A stretch of DNA of 64,000 bases, taken from contig CM060732.1 in the NCBI GenBank assembly GCA_030704615.1, positions 51,751,053 through 51,815,052 of the forward strand, given 5' to 3'. The position numbers and the translations under genes are program-made. This stretch comes from Takakia lepidozioides. Taxonomy: Eukaryota > Streptophyta > Takakiopsida > Takakiales > Takakiaceae. Positions 10,177-20,900 of the stretch are shown here, one piece after another (position 1 is the stretch's first letter; each line of letters starts with the position of its first letter). The notes beneath the pieces are model-generated. The model ran no database searches. It saw only the letters and a program-made list of their open reading frames with translations, and had not been told where the DNA came from.

Positions 10177-10537
10177 TCTAGAAGATTTGCCCTGCGAGGA
10201 ATGAGGGGGGGGGGGGCATATAAGCCAAGGGAGGCTCATTTTTCCCTCACTTCCTCTCCACACAACTTTTGTGTGCGTGACATTTCATTATTCCACGACA
10301 CGTAGTCACGTGGAGAAGGAGGCCATTAGTTCGGTGGGGGGTATTTTTTGCTGCGATTTATGTGAGATTGTTATAGAATGCTCCCATAGGCCCTTCTATG
10401 GCTTTTAAGATCATTTTATTCTACAAAATTATCTTTTAGGAACTATTCTGATACCTATTCAAACTTGTTTATGGTGAAGGATTTAGAGTTACGTCTTATT
10501 AGTAAACCTCGTTTAGTGTTGCTCTGATTGTTGCAGA

Positions 10538-10970
10538 ATGGCAGAGGGTCAAGACGATGAGCATCATGGAAGAGATGACCCCAATGAACATGGATTGCCC
10601 CCTAAGAAAATCAAATGGTCAATGCAAGACTTGAATTGAGAAGTATATGGTGAGCCTAACATACTAGCAGAAAAATGATGAGATGATGTTCCGGAAGAAT
10701 TCAGGTGGCCGATGGCGAGATACAAAAATTCATGAAGTGGTACTACATCAATCGATTGTGGCCTTTAGATAGGCATGACATACAAACCCGAAACAATTAC
10801 GCAGAGTCCAGGTCTTGCATTTCCAACATAGGGTGAATGAGGTGCATTGCACATTGTGGGGTCAACCTCTCTTAAAGTGCCAAATCCCGTACACCTTGGC
10901 AGCCATGTTATACGTGGAGGAAACCATGGTTAAGGAACAGCGAATTGCGGATAAGAGAAGGAGGAAATGA
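10538..10970 (+). pseudogene. decayed short ORF, unknown
   Basis: An ATG at 10538, directly after a TTGTTGCAG acceptor-like site, opens a 33-codon frame (MAEGQDDEHHGRDDPNEHG, then PPKKIKW). It stops at 10639. Coding-like text (GEPNILAEK, DDVPEEFRWPMARYK) continues in other frames with several stops. Unknown family. It is probably a dead gene inside the hairpin-edged unit. Confidence 0.3.
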
Positions 10971-11219
10971 AAAGAACCAGTATTAGAAACCGGGGAATAC
11001 TCGAGGGTCGTCATTCAATCCGAGATGAATCCGATATCAGATGTCGACCACGTTACAAAGGAGCGGGACATTGCCATGGCAACTGCATGACGCTTGTCCA
11101 AACCATTGGAGATTCGGGCATGGATCCCATTGAATGGCGATTAGGAGAATTGGGTATAGTATTACAAGGGCTAATGTGACTATTTCATTATTGTTGTTGT
11201 CGTACAACCTTTGTAGCAT

Positions 11220-11855
11220 TGAATGTCAACAACCTCCCGTAAATTGGTCCTCGAACATACTTTGATCAAAATGAGCGCCGTCATGTATTCCGACCGCTAT
11301 CTTCCCAACAGCAAAGGCCTCCGACGTCATGGGGGGGGCCGGGGGGGAGGGGTGATATTCGCATTGAAAACCGATGCAATATCTTTTTCCACCCACCTCT
11401 TTTCGCAAGTTCCCGGTCCAGCTTGTATTGGTTTTCAAATTGATACGGCGAGGCTTTGCGTATGCCCAATGGGGTGGCTAAGCCCCAATCACACACCCTA
11501 ATCTTGATCTCCTCGGTATCATCTGGAAAATGCAACAAGATGTTGTCGGGGGACAAGTCGTTGTGCATGACACCGTTCTTGTGGACAACATCCATGATGC
11601 ACAACAGTGCCCATGCAAGTTTACTGTGCACTTTCTGGAAACGAAGCAAGCAATTGCATTCCTGAAACTCTGCTTCCGTTCCCCTTTGTTAAAAAATCAC
11701 CATATTGTCCGCATCGTTGCCCTATTTTCTGTCAAGGTTCATTATGTCGCGTATTGTCCCCCTATTCCACTAGAGAGCGTAACCCTCTACCTCACATGCA
11801 TGCACAGCAAAATATGTGATAACACCCGGATGCTGGAACTTCACTGTCAAACATT
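11220..11855 (-). pseudogene. protein-kinase-like domain, broken
   Basis: On the minus strand, subdomain text can be read in order. TVKFQHPGVITYF (about 11852-11814) is followed by a hinge-like GTIRDIMNLD and then a 122-residue frame (11649-11281) with VMHNDLSPDNILL, the catalytic loop HxDLxxxN (Asp and Asn kept). VCDWGLA follows, the metal-binding loop with DWG in place of DFG. Stops and shifts lie between the N-lobe and the catalytic loop. No glycine loop or VAIK lysine was found. A reading SEAFAVGKIA near 11310 may be subdomain IX. Known: DWG is an accepted variant of DFG. Inferred: a host-derived kinase captured by the surrounding repeat unit, now dead, or spliced in a way I cannot see. 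Confidence 0.65.
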
Positions 11856-12066
11856 CGTCGTTATGTTGTCTCAACGTTTTTTCTGGATTTTTGGACTTGG
11901 ACCTTAGCATACCCTCCTTCTTTGTAAGGTCCAATCTCTACCACATTTGGTTCAAGTAATAAAAACCAGTTGTGCCTCCCCCGCCCGATGGCCCCGCCGT
12001 CCAAGGGACAACCCTAGTCCGACGATGTGAATTCTGATTTGCCGAGCAAACCCAATACTCAACACG

Positions 12067-12489
12067 CTACATTAACTCAGCTTCGGCGGAGGGCATCTGA
12101 CCCTCGGTTGTTTTACCCTTCGATGTCTTCATTAGCTGCCTCAAATTCCACGTGATGTCTTTCGCCCTATTCTGGATCCACCGACTGAACTTCGGCTTGT
12201 CTCTGTCCGTTGTCCACTTAATCCCCGCCAAAACGTTCGTCATTTTTCTCTCCATATTATACTGGAAAATCTGAAACCCATCCCATCTATGTCTGACATA
12301 AGCACTCTCCAGCCTCATCATGTCCCTACCCTTGAAATAATCCACTACCACTTCTTTCACCCTATCCAAGGCATCTGGTCCCGGGTAGTCTGGCTTGTTG
12401 ATCTGGTTATCCCGCTCGTGGGCACGTTCTCTCTTCCTCCGACCCCTAGACGACCCCGCCCCAGAACTTGAATTCACAGCCCCCGACAT
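12067..12489 (-). CDS. hypothetical protein upstream of the kinase
   Basis: A 140-residue minus-strand frame from an ATG at 12489. It begins with a Ser/Gly/Arg-rich basic segment (SSRGRRKRERAHERD) and continues with helical, aromatic-rich text (VVDYFKGRDMMRLESAYVRH, KPKFSRWIQNRAKDITWNL). I do not recognise it. It lies about 200 bp 5' of the kinase remnant on the same strand and could be its N-terminal exon. Confidence 0.4.
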   Translation of the reverse strand: MSGAVNSSSGAGSSRGRRKRERAHERDNQINKPDYPGPDALDRVKEVVVDYFKGRDMMRLESAYVRHRWDGFQIFQYNMERKMTNVLAGIKWTTDRDKPKFSRWIQNRAKDITWNLRQLMKTSKGKTTEGQMPSAEAELM

Positions 12490-12499
12490 TGTATAAACA

Positions 12500-13118
12500 T
12501 TTTCCCACTACAGGGGACAAAACCTCAGAAAACGACAATGAACGCGTGTGGATGATGTCTTCGTAGTTTTTGCAAAAAAAACAGGCCGCCGGAGATCCGA
12601 AAACGGCAAAATGGTGATACGATGATTGAACCGTGAACAAGGATGTGGGACTCACCAATAGAAAACCGACAAAATCCCCCCCCCCAAATAATCACATTTG
12701 CACCTCCCGTTAGCAGTGCCAAGCAACGAAGTCTGAAAGGACTACAGGATGCCAAGGAACCGCACCACAAGAGCGGCAAAAGTGATCAGAAAATGAGGGG
12801 GGAATGGTTTATATAGGCGGTCCCCCCCCCCCTTCCCCCCAAAAAAAATGACATTATGCTTGAAAAGGCGCAACAGGCCAGTGGCACCTCGCCATATGTC
12901 AGCACGGCGCCACTGGCCAGTCGCGCCTCGCCACGCGCATCTACATGGGAGAGGTCAAGTGTTCAAAACCACCTCCCCCCATTCCATTTGTTTCGTTTTT
13001 CCTGATCCGCGGCACCTCACCATGTGGCTGGCTAGGCGCCGCCGCTTCATGATTTTTTTTTTAAAAAAAAAACCCGCCACACGACGCGTCCCTGGATTTC
13101 AAAAAAATAAAAAACACA
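12500..13118. other. no gene; C-runs
   Basis: Intergenic sequence with several long C- or G-runs (near 12677 and 12822) and A-runs (near 13064). It may be the promoter side of the minus-strand genes. No other feature is visible. Confidence 0.35.
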
Positions 13119-13760
13119 CGACCGCCGCATGGCAGTCGCTATATTTGTAAAAACAAGAACTGACCGCCACATGGAGGTCGCTGCATTTTTAAAAAAATAT
13201 GTTAAATAAGCGACCGCCTACTGGTGGTCGCTTAATTCAAGATTCAAAATAAAAATAAGTAACCGCCGCTAAATGGCGGTCGCTTCATTTAAAAATAAAT
13301 ATTAAGTAAGCGACCGCCAAACGGCGGTCAGTTCATTTAAGAATCAAAATCAAATCAAGCGACCGCCATTTGGCGTTGGTCGCTGTATTGTTTATTAACA
13401 AAAATAGCGACGGCCACCAAATGGCGGTCGCTGCATTTTTCAAAAATTTACTGAAGAAGCGACCGCCAAACGGCGGTCCCTTTATTTAAGACTAAAAATA
13501 AAAATAAGCGCGCTGCTAAATCGCGGTCACTAAATGTTCTTAAAAAAACTATAGCGACTGCCACATGGCAGTCGCTGTACTTTTACAAAATATATTTAAG
13601 ATAATATAATATAATATAATATAATACAAGCGAACGCCATTGGGCGGTCGCTTCATTTAAAAATTAATAAATTACCGGTGACCGCCAATATAGGTGGTCG
13701 TTTAATTTAACAAAATATTAAATTACAATCGATCGCCAATATGAGCCGTCGCTTCATTTA
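13119..13760. repeat. right hairpin array (about 13 units)
   Basis: Inverted repeats of the type GCGACCGCCA-loop-TGGCGGTCGC recur near 13119, 13161, 13209, 13260, 13310, 13359, 13406, 13459, 13508, 13553, 13629, 13678 and 13729. The usual spacing is 47-51 bp, with AT-rich spacers (ATTTAAAAATAAAT type). Many arms carry paired changes, for example GACTGCCACATGGCAGTC, so the pairing is kept while the sequence drifts. Confidence 0.88.
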
Positions 13761-13899
13761 AATAATAATAAATTATAGGCAGACGTATTTTTTAAATAAT
13801 TAATAAATATTAATAATTGGCCACGTCTATTTTACACTGTGGCTGTCATGTCATTACACAAGGTAGAAGTAAATCGTAAAAGTCAAATATAAAAAAATT

Positions 13900-14425
13900 G
13901 TCCATACTGTGGTTGCCCTCGTCCTACACCTTGTGCCTGACCACCTCGTCATCTCTGAGGTACTCCAGCTCGCCCTTGGCCACCATTGTTCCCTGGGAAC
14001 TGGCCTTGCTGCAACTCAGGGTGCAAGTCATAACACTGGGCATCTCCATGCCCATACTTGCCACAATGCCCACAGTGCAACTGTGCAGGCTGTGCTTGTG
14101 CCGGCCTTTTGCCACTCTCTGGGCAATCTTTCTTGACATGGGGTCCTCCACATGTCCAACATATCACCCCTGGTTGCTGTTGGCTTGCAAAAGATGCTAC
14201 TGGCCTCTGCACCTGAGGTCCCCTGTAAGCTCCATGGAATTTGGGTTGGGGAACCTTGCCCCCCTGACCACGCTATTGGGTAGTCCTTTGTGCCTGTGGG
14301 CTGGCAGCTGCGCCTCGTGCAGGCCATCATGCATCGTAATGATTGCCCAATGTTGTCCACCCAATTGACGCAATGCGGTACGCCAACAATAGAAACGAAA
14401 GCGAAAGCTGGTATGTGTATTCTCC
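13900..14425 (-). pseudogene. Ty3/gypsy Gag zinc-knuckle fragment
   Basis: The minus strand encodes two CCHC knuckles in an 87-residue frame (14212-13949): CWTCGGPHVKKDC (CX2CX3HX4C) and CGHCGKYGHGDAQC (CX2CX4HX4C). They are followed by a Gln/Gly-rich tail. The CWTCGGPH form is usual for plant gypsy Gag proteins. Adjacent frames up to 14425 carry shifted pieces of the same protein. There is no protease or reverse transcriptase beside it, so this is an isolated scrap, different from families A and B. Confidence 0.7.
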
Positions 14426-14944
14426 ACCTACCCCGGTCATTTTAGATGCATGGGATCATATGGATGCAATGGCATGCATGGGGGATGGACGACGATGGCA
14501 TGCCCAAGGTGGGAGGGGGGATGGGGATGCGGGTGAGGACACGGGAGGCGTGCAGCGCGGTGTGCGGGCGACGGAGGTGGGGATGGGCGTGGGGTGGCGG
14601 GGTGTCCACGCTGGCTGAACCGGCTACCTCGCATTCAACTCCAGGGCCCATCTAATGCTTGGGGCATCTAGTAGGCTAGAGTTACTTTATCTTGATTCGG
14701 ACATGCTGGTCTGAAACAGCATATTGCACGTGTTTGTCAAATTTTAGCAAGTTTGGATCTTTTCCTCGCCTATTTGTGGAGGGTTCCGGCAAGTTGGTCG
14801 GCATTGTGAAATGCTAGATCTGCGCAGATATATTGTTTACTTTTCAAGGGCACCTTAGACTTGCATTGTAATCGCACCCGCCTCTTGCAGTCTTGGGAAG
14901 GTTGTGTGTGGAGTACGTAGTGTGAGCTGTTGGCGTCTCAAACC
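14426..14944. other. upstream region of the lipoxygenase gene
   Basis: A G-rich stretch (14500-14610) and then ordinary sequence leading to the lipoxygenase start. I cannot point to a firm TATA box or transcription start. Confidence 0.35.
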
Positions 14945-14953
14945 ATGTCTAAG
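14945..14953 (+). other. LOX: LOX exon 1: nine-base coding segment
   Basis: ATGTCTAAG is followed at once by GTACGTAAG, a near-ideal donor. Exon 2 begins after ATGATACAG at 15295 and continues in phase 0 as GKMQALGG. A start without this exon is possible at 15286 or 15301. Confidence 0.6.
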
Positions 14954-17900
14954 GTACGTAAGGTTGCTATGCTGTATGTTGCTGGGTGTACAGTTGGGAG
15001 CATTGTGGTTGCGTTTCTCGCTACTCCCCGACTGGAAATGCACCCACGGGTGGATCATCTCTCTCTCAGGCGTACGAACTTGTTCGTTGATTTTGTCCCT
15101 CTCTCGGACGTTTCTCACTGGGGCGGCTATCTTTTGCATGACCTTCAAAGTTAACATACCCGTGCATTATGGGTTCTCCCTGGAGACTGTCTGTTGGTTT
15201 GAATGATAAGGGATGATCTGCAATCGATTTAGCTTGTCCTTTTCGGAGGTACAGACGCTTTGGAATTTTACTAAACTGGAGATGTATGATACAGGGAAAG
15301 ATGCAGGCCCTGGGTGGTCTGGCGAAGCTGCTGAAGAAGGACTGTGACGGCGACTTGGTAAGTCTGGAAGGAACGCTGACTGTTCGCAAGAAAGGTTTGC
15401 TGAGCAACGTGCATACTGCCTCGGATCTGTTGCTCAACAAGGGTGTGACCCTCCAGCTCGTCAGTTCCGATCGACTGGACGGTGGTGGGTTTACTCTTCC
15501 CTCCAACAACAATTAGAAAAAGTTGGCTGGAACATCATGCTATTATCGTTCTGTGACTTGCAGTGAGTCGCATTCATGAAGTCATTTGCTTTAGTGTGCT
15601 GACGTGAGAATCAACCTCAGTACGACGTGTCGAGGACTGAGTATCGCCCCTCAACTCTTAAGCGTACAGCAATCAGGGGGGCGCGTTGGGCGGTGCCAGT
15701 ACTAGTTGTCATTGTGAGAATTCATATACTGGACTCCAGCGTCTCGATCAGTGGGAGTGATTGAACAGGTATCTCCGGAGACTACTGCGCTGAGGAGTTG
15801 TCTCGATCTAGTTCACTTACAGACTACGAGAAGATTCATGTGGGGCCGTCTTTTCTCATTGGCGGTAGCCATAACTTTCACTAAGGTGACTGGTAGGGTA
15901 TTACCAGCCGAGAAATGAACGATAGAATAGATCTCTGAAGCTGTATGAAGCTTCGAGGGGCGTCTTGACATAGCATTGAACCGCGCTTCAAATCTTTGAG
16001 TCGGTAATATAAGAATCGTTACGACTGGTTCTTATGAAAATCCAGTCCCCCTCTTATTGTATGCAACAGGAGTAGGACGTCCTCCTCCCCCGTTGCTGTG
16101 TGGCCGGATTGGTGCCGTTGTTGTGCAGGTTCCGAGATTTTGTTCTCTTTGCATCTTAAACCTGCTGCATGCTTGATAAACATTGAACTCCATTAAACAC
16201 AGAATATTTTAATGTTCTGTAAATATCGTGGACTCATTGTGGATTTCAGGCGTCCAATTTTCGTGTTGTTTTAGACCGATTCAAACCGGTTTTGAACCAT
16301 CGTTTCGGATCGGACCTGGCTACATCATCAATAAGGTCTGCCCACCTAAATTGTTTATTGAAATCCTTCACTCTATTTGTTGAGAACTTTTATTCTAATG
16401 CTCCTTGCTGTTCCTGCTGCAGGCTCAAGCATTGGAAAGTTCAGCAAGGAATGTGAAGTGGAGCATTGGCTTAGTGTCACGGGGGGTGAATCCACATACA
16501 AGGTGACTCTGAAGGTGCCTAGAGATTTCGGGACACCAGGGGCCCTACTTGTGCGCAATACTTATAGTTTCGAGTTCTTCCTCGTCTCTTTCAACCTCGT
16601 ACTGCCAAATAGGAGGAGTGTTTACTTCCCCTGTTACTCCTGGGTTTACCATGTGAAGAAGTACAATGGCGAACGCATCTTTTTCAGCAATCAGGTGCTG
16701 CACTGAGCTCTGGATTTTTCCTCAAATACTCATTGAGCTACTATTCGTCTGACCTGTTTATGCCATCCCATGTGCACACCGCGCAGATCATCCCTATGTA
16801 CATCTAGATACGTAGCAGTCCTGAATGAACTGAACATTGGGCTCTTCAGGTTTGTGAAACACTTTGTGAGCTATTAGTGTGCCTAGCTTTTGGAGGATAG
16901 GAATATTTTATGTTCAGTCATAAGCTATGAACATTACACGAATTAGCAGCAGCTTGGATTGACGAAACGTGCACATGTCACTCAGGCCTTGTCTTTTGAC
17001 AATTGGTGGTTCCAACAGGTGTACTTGCCAGACAAGACGCCCCAAGGCCTGCTGCAACTGCGTGAGTCAGAACTGGTGACCATGCGTGGCGATGGTCGTG
17101 GTGAAAGAAACGAATGGGATAGGATTTATGACTACGACCTCTACAATGACCTGGGTGATCCTAATAAACCAGAGATGAAGAGACCCGGTTTGGGAGGCCA
17201 GGACTTGCCCTTTCCACGCCGGTGCCGAACTAATCGAAAGCGTCACGACAAAGGTAATTACTTTAAATCTATTTGACAAAATCAGTCTTTCAAAGAATCT
17301 GGTCCTCAAAATGAAAAGTTGGAACTTGCTTATCCTAGTAATTCTCATCAGACTTGCAATCGACTAGCTTCACTGAGTGTAGAAATGTCCTAAGGGTTCG
17401 GCTTGGTATTTTGCAGATCCATCGGCTGAGACCTCAGCCAAAGGAAGCTCTGGGTGTTACGTTCCCCGCGATGAGCAGTATGATGCACAGAAGCAGGCTG
17501 ACTTTCTCTTTGACAACGTGGTCGCCCTTGGCCACAATCTGTTGCCTTCCCTCAGGAACTTACTCTTAGGCAGCAATGAGTTTAAGTGTTTCAAGGATGT
17601 GCTTAGCCTGTACCTGGAGGGTATTGATTACCATTCGAAATTGAGGGCCCTACAAGCGAGCTCTGCCAACGGTGAAATTGACCCTCTCCAAGTACTGGCA
17701 GATCTGGGTGTTGATAGGCAGAAGAGTACCGCGAAGTTCCCCAAGCCTCAAATTCTTCTAAGTGAGTACACTGTCACATATATCCAACTCATCCCGTGGG
17801 TGTAAGGGCTGTAGAATCTCAATTTGCATTCTTTCCGTTGCTCCCATGTTCCCCCAATATCTGTAGGCATTTCCTCTGCAATTATCTTCCTGTAGACGGG

Positions 17901-20900
17901 AGTGAATCTCTTTCTTCCTGTGTCTTCCTGTTACAGATCATTGTCATCATTCAAAGTTGGATAATCATCAGACCCTTTGAGCGCCAAAGCAGAGTGTGGT
18001 GGGGGCGCCCTTCATCTTACAGGAGGGATGTGCCTTTGCATGATATTTAATATATAGTAACTCTTACTGCTGGTTTGGAGCCTGATCTGTCCAATGGTCA
18101 GGTACATAGCTCTGAGCGATCAAGGTCGTCCACCAGCAGGGAACATAGATCTTCGAGTGCCGTGTACGAATGTCAACCTTAATGGGCATGTGTGTATTTG
18201 GTTGCAGCTGGCGACGAAGCATGGAGGGATGATGAGGAGTTTGCCCGTCAAAGACTTGCTGGCATCAACCCTCTGCAGATTGAGAGGCTCGAGGTGGGTT
18301 TACAATCTTCCAGAATTATGTATATGCATCTGTTAGGACAGAAGGATGCCTAGGTGGGTAAGGAGTTAAGTTGACGAGTAAGAATCCATTTCAGCCTCTC
18401 CACTACGGTAGCGATGAAAGAAACCTTTCACAGGATGAATGTTGGGTATTTTTGGTAGCAAGCTGCTCAGGAACAGTTGGAGAGAGATGTTTCCACTAGA
18501 CTTTCTGGTTTCAACCGTGATTTCTGGAGATTCTTGGAAATTTATAAATGCCGTCTTCGTCTGGTTTGTTTAAGATATGCAGCTCTGACTTAGCTTATCC
18601 TAACCAGACATTCTGCAATCTCATCACAGGTGTTCCCAGTCAAGAGCACTTTGTCTGAATCTAAGCATGGGGACCCAATGTCAGCTATTGCCGCCAATCA
18701 TATTCTACCATACCTGGAAGGACTTTCGGTCGAGCAGGTGGGTTTTTGAGGACGTTCAAATTTTTACTTAGGAATTTATTGCACTCCGGTTTGCTGTTGA
18801 CTCAATGTAAGCATTGGCTATCATGTAGTGCTACTGGATGCAGCTCCCAAGTCTGTTTCAAGGTCAAAAAAGGCCCAACAAGGCCAAAATGTCTTTTTCC
18901 TAGCACTCTATGGTCATGTTTTGCATATTCTATGCTCGACATAGTTGGCAATATTGGATGTCTTTGTAGGGTATATTCATACTAAATGGACAGTACGCAC
19001 TGGATTGACAGGCACTTGATGCAAAGAGGTTGTACATATTGGACTATTATGACCTCTTCCTACCTCTCGTTTATCAAATCAATCATCAGGAAAGATCCTC
19101 AGACCAGATATATGCTACTAGAACTCTGTTCTTCCTGAATGGTGAGGGAACATTGAAACCTGTGGCCATCGAGCTGGCCCTGCCGAATCGCACTGGCCAG
19201 GTGGCCAGTAAGAGGGTGTTTACCCCACCCATGCAGAACAACAGGGGCTCCGGCAAGAGAGACTTGAAAGTCTTGCAAGAAGACAGACTGGAAATGGGAA
19301 CTGGCTAAAGCACATGTACGCAGCAATGATAGTGGGCACCATCAGCTCTACAGTCACTGGTAGGCTGGGCTGCTCAGACAGACTACTCTTGTGGACTTCA
19401 GCAATGTATTTTGAAAGGACAAGACCGGTCAAATTAAGGTTGATACATGTAATGCGGAATGAATCAGGAGTCTACATATATATATGCTCTTTGACTGGAG
19501 GGATAGAGCACCTAAAATGGAGGGACGGTGAGAGTGTCATTGTCTTGGCAAATTCCACTTTTCAGTGTCCAAGTTCTCACATTCAGTATTGTTGTGGTGA
19601 AATGTACAGGGCACGGACGCATGCTGCAGTCGAGCCTTACATCATAGCAACAAATAGGCAGCTCAGTGTGATGCACCCAATTCATCTTCTACTGAAACCA
19701 CATTTCAAGAACACCATGAACACAAATTCAAAAGCCCGAGAGGTTCTCATATGTGCAAATGGAATAATCGAGACATGCTTCTGCCCTGGCAAATATTCCC
19801 TTGAGTTCAGTGCAAGATGTTATGATGCACAGTGGCGATTTGACAAAGAAGCATTGCCTGACGATCTACTCAAAAGGTGGGTCAAGATAAAGTTTGTACA
19901 AACCCCCATTCTGGTTGTCTTTTGAAGCTCATTTGGTCTTTTGGTTAGAGAGTAGATCAGCAAATTAAGTTGTGTTAGAATTGAGCAAGAACAGGAACAA
20001 GAACTAAAGTCTTAGACTAAAGCTAAAACTCTCATCCCAACCATAGAAGCCACCATCATTCTCTTACACTTAGACTAGTGGCTTCACCCCCGAGCTTGTA
20101 CAAGAAGGTCTCTAGGAAATCCTACTTGGTCACTTCCACTTCCACTATGGTGACCATCCACCTTCTAACCATTCACCTTCCAAAGGTGAGTTAAACAAGA
20201 TAGTCTTGTAGACTTCTAAACCTTTGGCCTTCAAGACTCTTAGTCTTCTAGATATGTTTAATTACTTCCAACACTCCCACTCAATTAAACCATATCATTG
20301 AGGTACTTCGTTTGTCTTTGGAGAAGAGACACCAAGTAAGGCTATGACAACGCTGTTGCAACTTGTCGTTTGCTAAACCAAGATACAGCTCCACCTGCTA
20401 GGAGAAAACAATGGCCTGAAGTTGATTTTCTATTATCAATGTCTCCTGCCCGGTCAGCATCAGCAAACCCCAACAAACTTGGATCTTCCACTCTCTTGTA
20501 GAGTAGACCAAAGGTTGTTGTTCCTCTTAGATATCGAAATATCCTCTTCACTGCTTTCCAATGGGTTTGTCCGGGATTTGAAAGAAATTGTGAGACCACT
20601 CCCACTGAATGTGCAATGTCTAGTCTAGTACAAACCATGCAATACATCAAACTGCCGACTGCACTTTGATAAGGAGTTTTCCTCATATCCTCTTGCTCTT
20701 CTTGAGTCTTAGGTGTCATATCCTTCGTAAGTTTCAAACCAACTTCGAGAGGAATTAGAGAGACTGAGTCTTCCCCACTAATGACATGTTTGTTATCATC
20801 TATCAAAAGAACATATTGTGTAGGTGAAAGAGATCTATAGAATAAGAAATGTTTTCTCTCTGAACTCATATGTTGAGATGCTCCTGAATCAACATACCAC

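Larger units (their letters stand above)
10041..13839. mobile_element. candidate DNA transposon edged by hairpin arrays
   Basis: This unit starts CACTGTAAATGTAGCGACC at 10041 and ends near 13839 in TCTATTTTACACTG. Read on the other strand the right end is CAGTGTAAAATAGAC, close to the left end but not perfect. Just inside both ends lie arrays of small hairpins, arm GCGACCGCCA and its complement: three on the left and about thirteen on the right. Subterminal arrays of short repeats inside CACT(A/G)-type ends are known from CACTA/EnSpm elements. No transposase is visible. The interior holds a decayed kinase-like gene and a second ORF on the minus strand. I did not find a convincing 3-bp target duplication, so the boundaries are provisional. 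Confidence 0.45.

Noticed and set aside
14437-14655. Overlapping Gly-, Pro- and His-rich frames upstream of the lipoxygenase
   Set aside because: They follow from a G-rich low-complexity stretch; all frames of the region are open.
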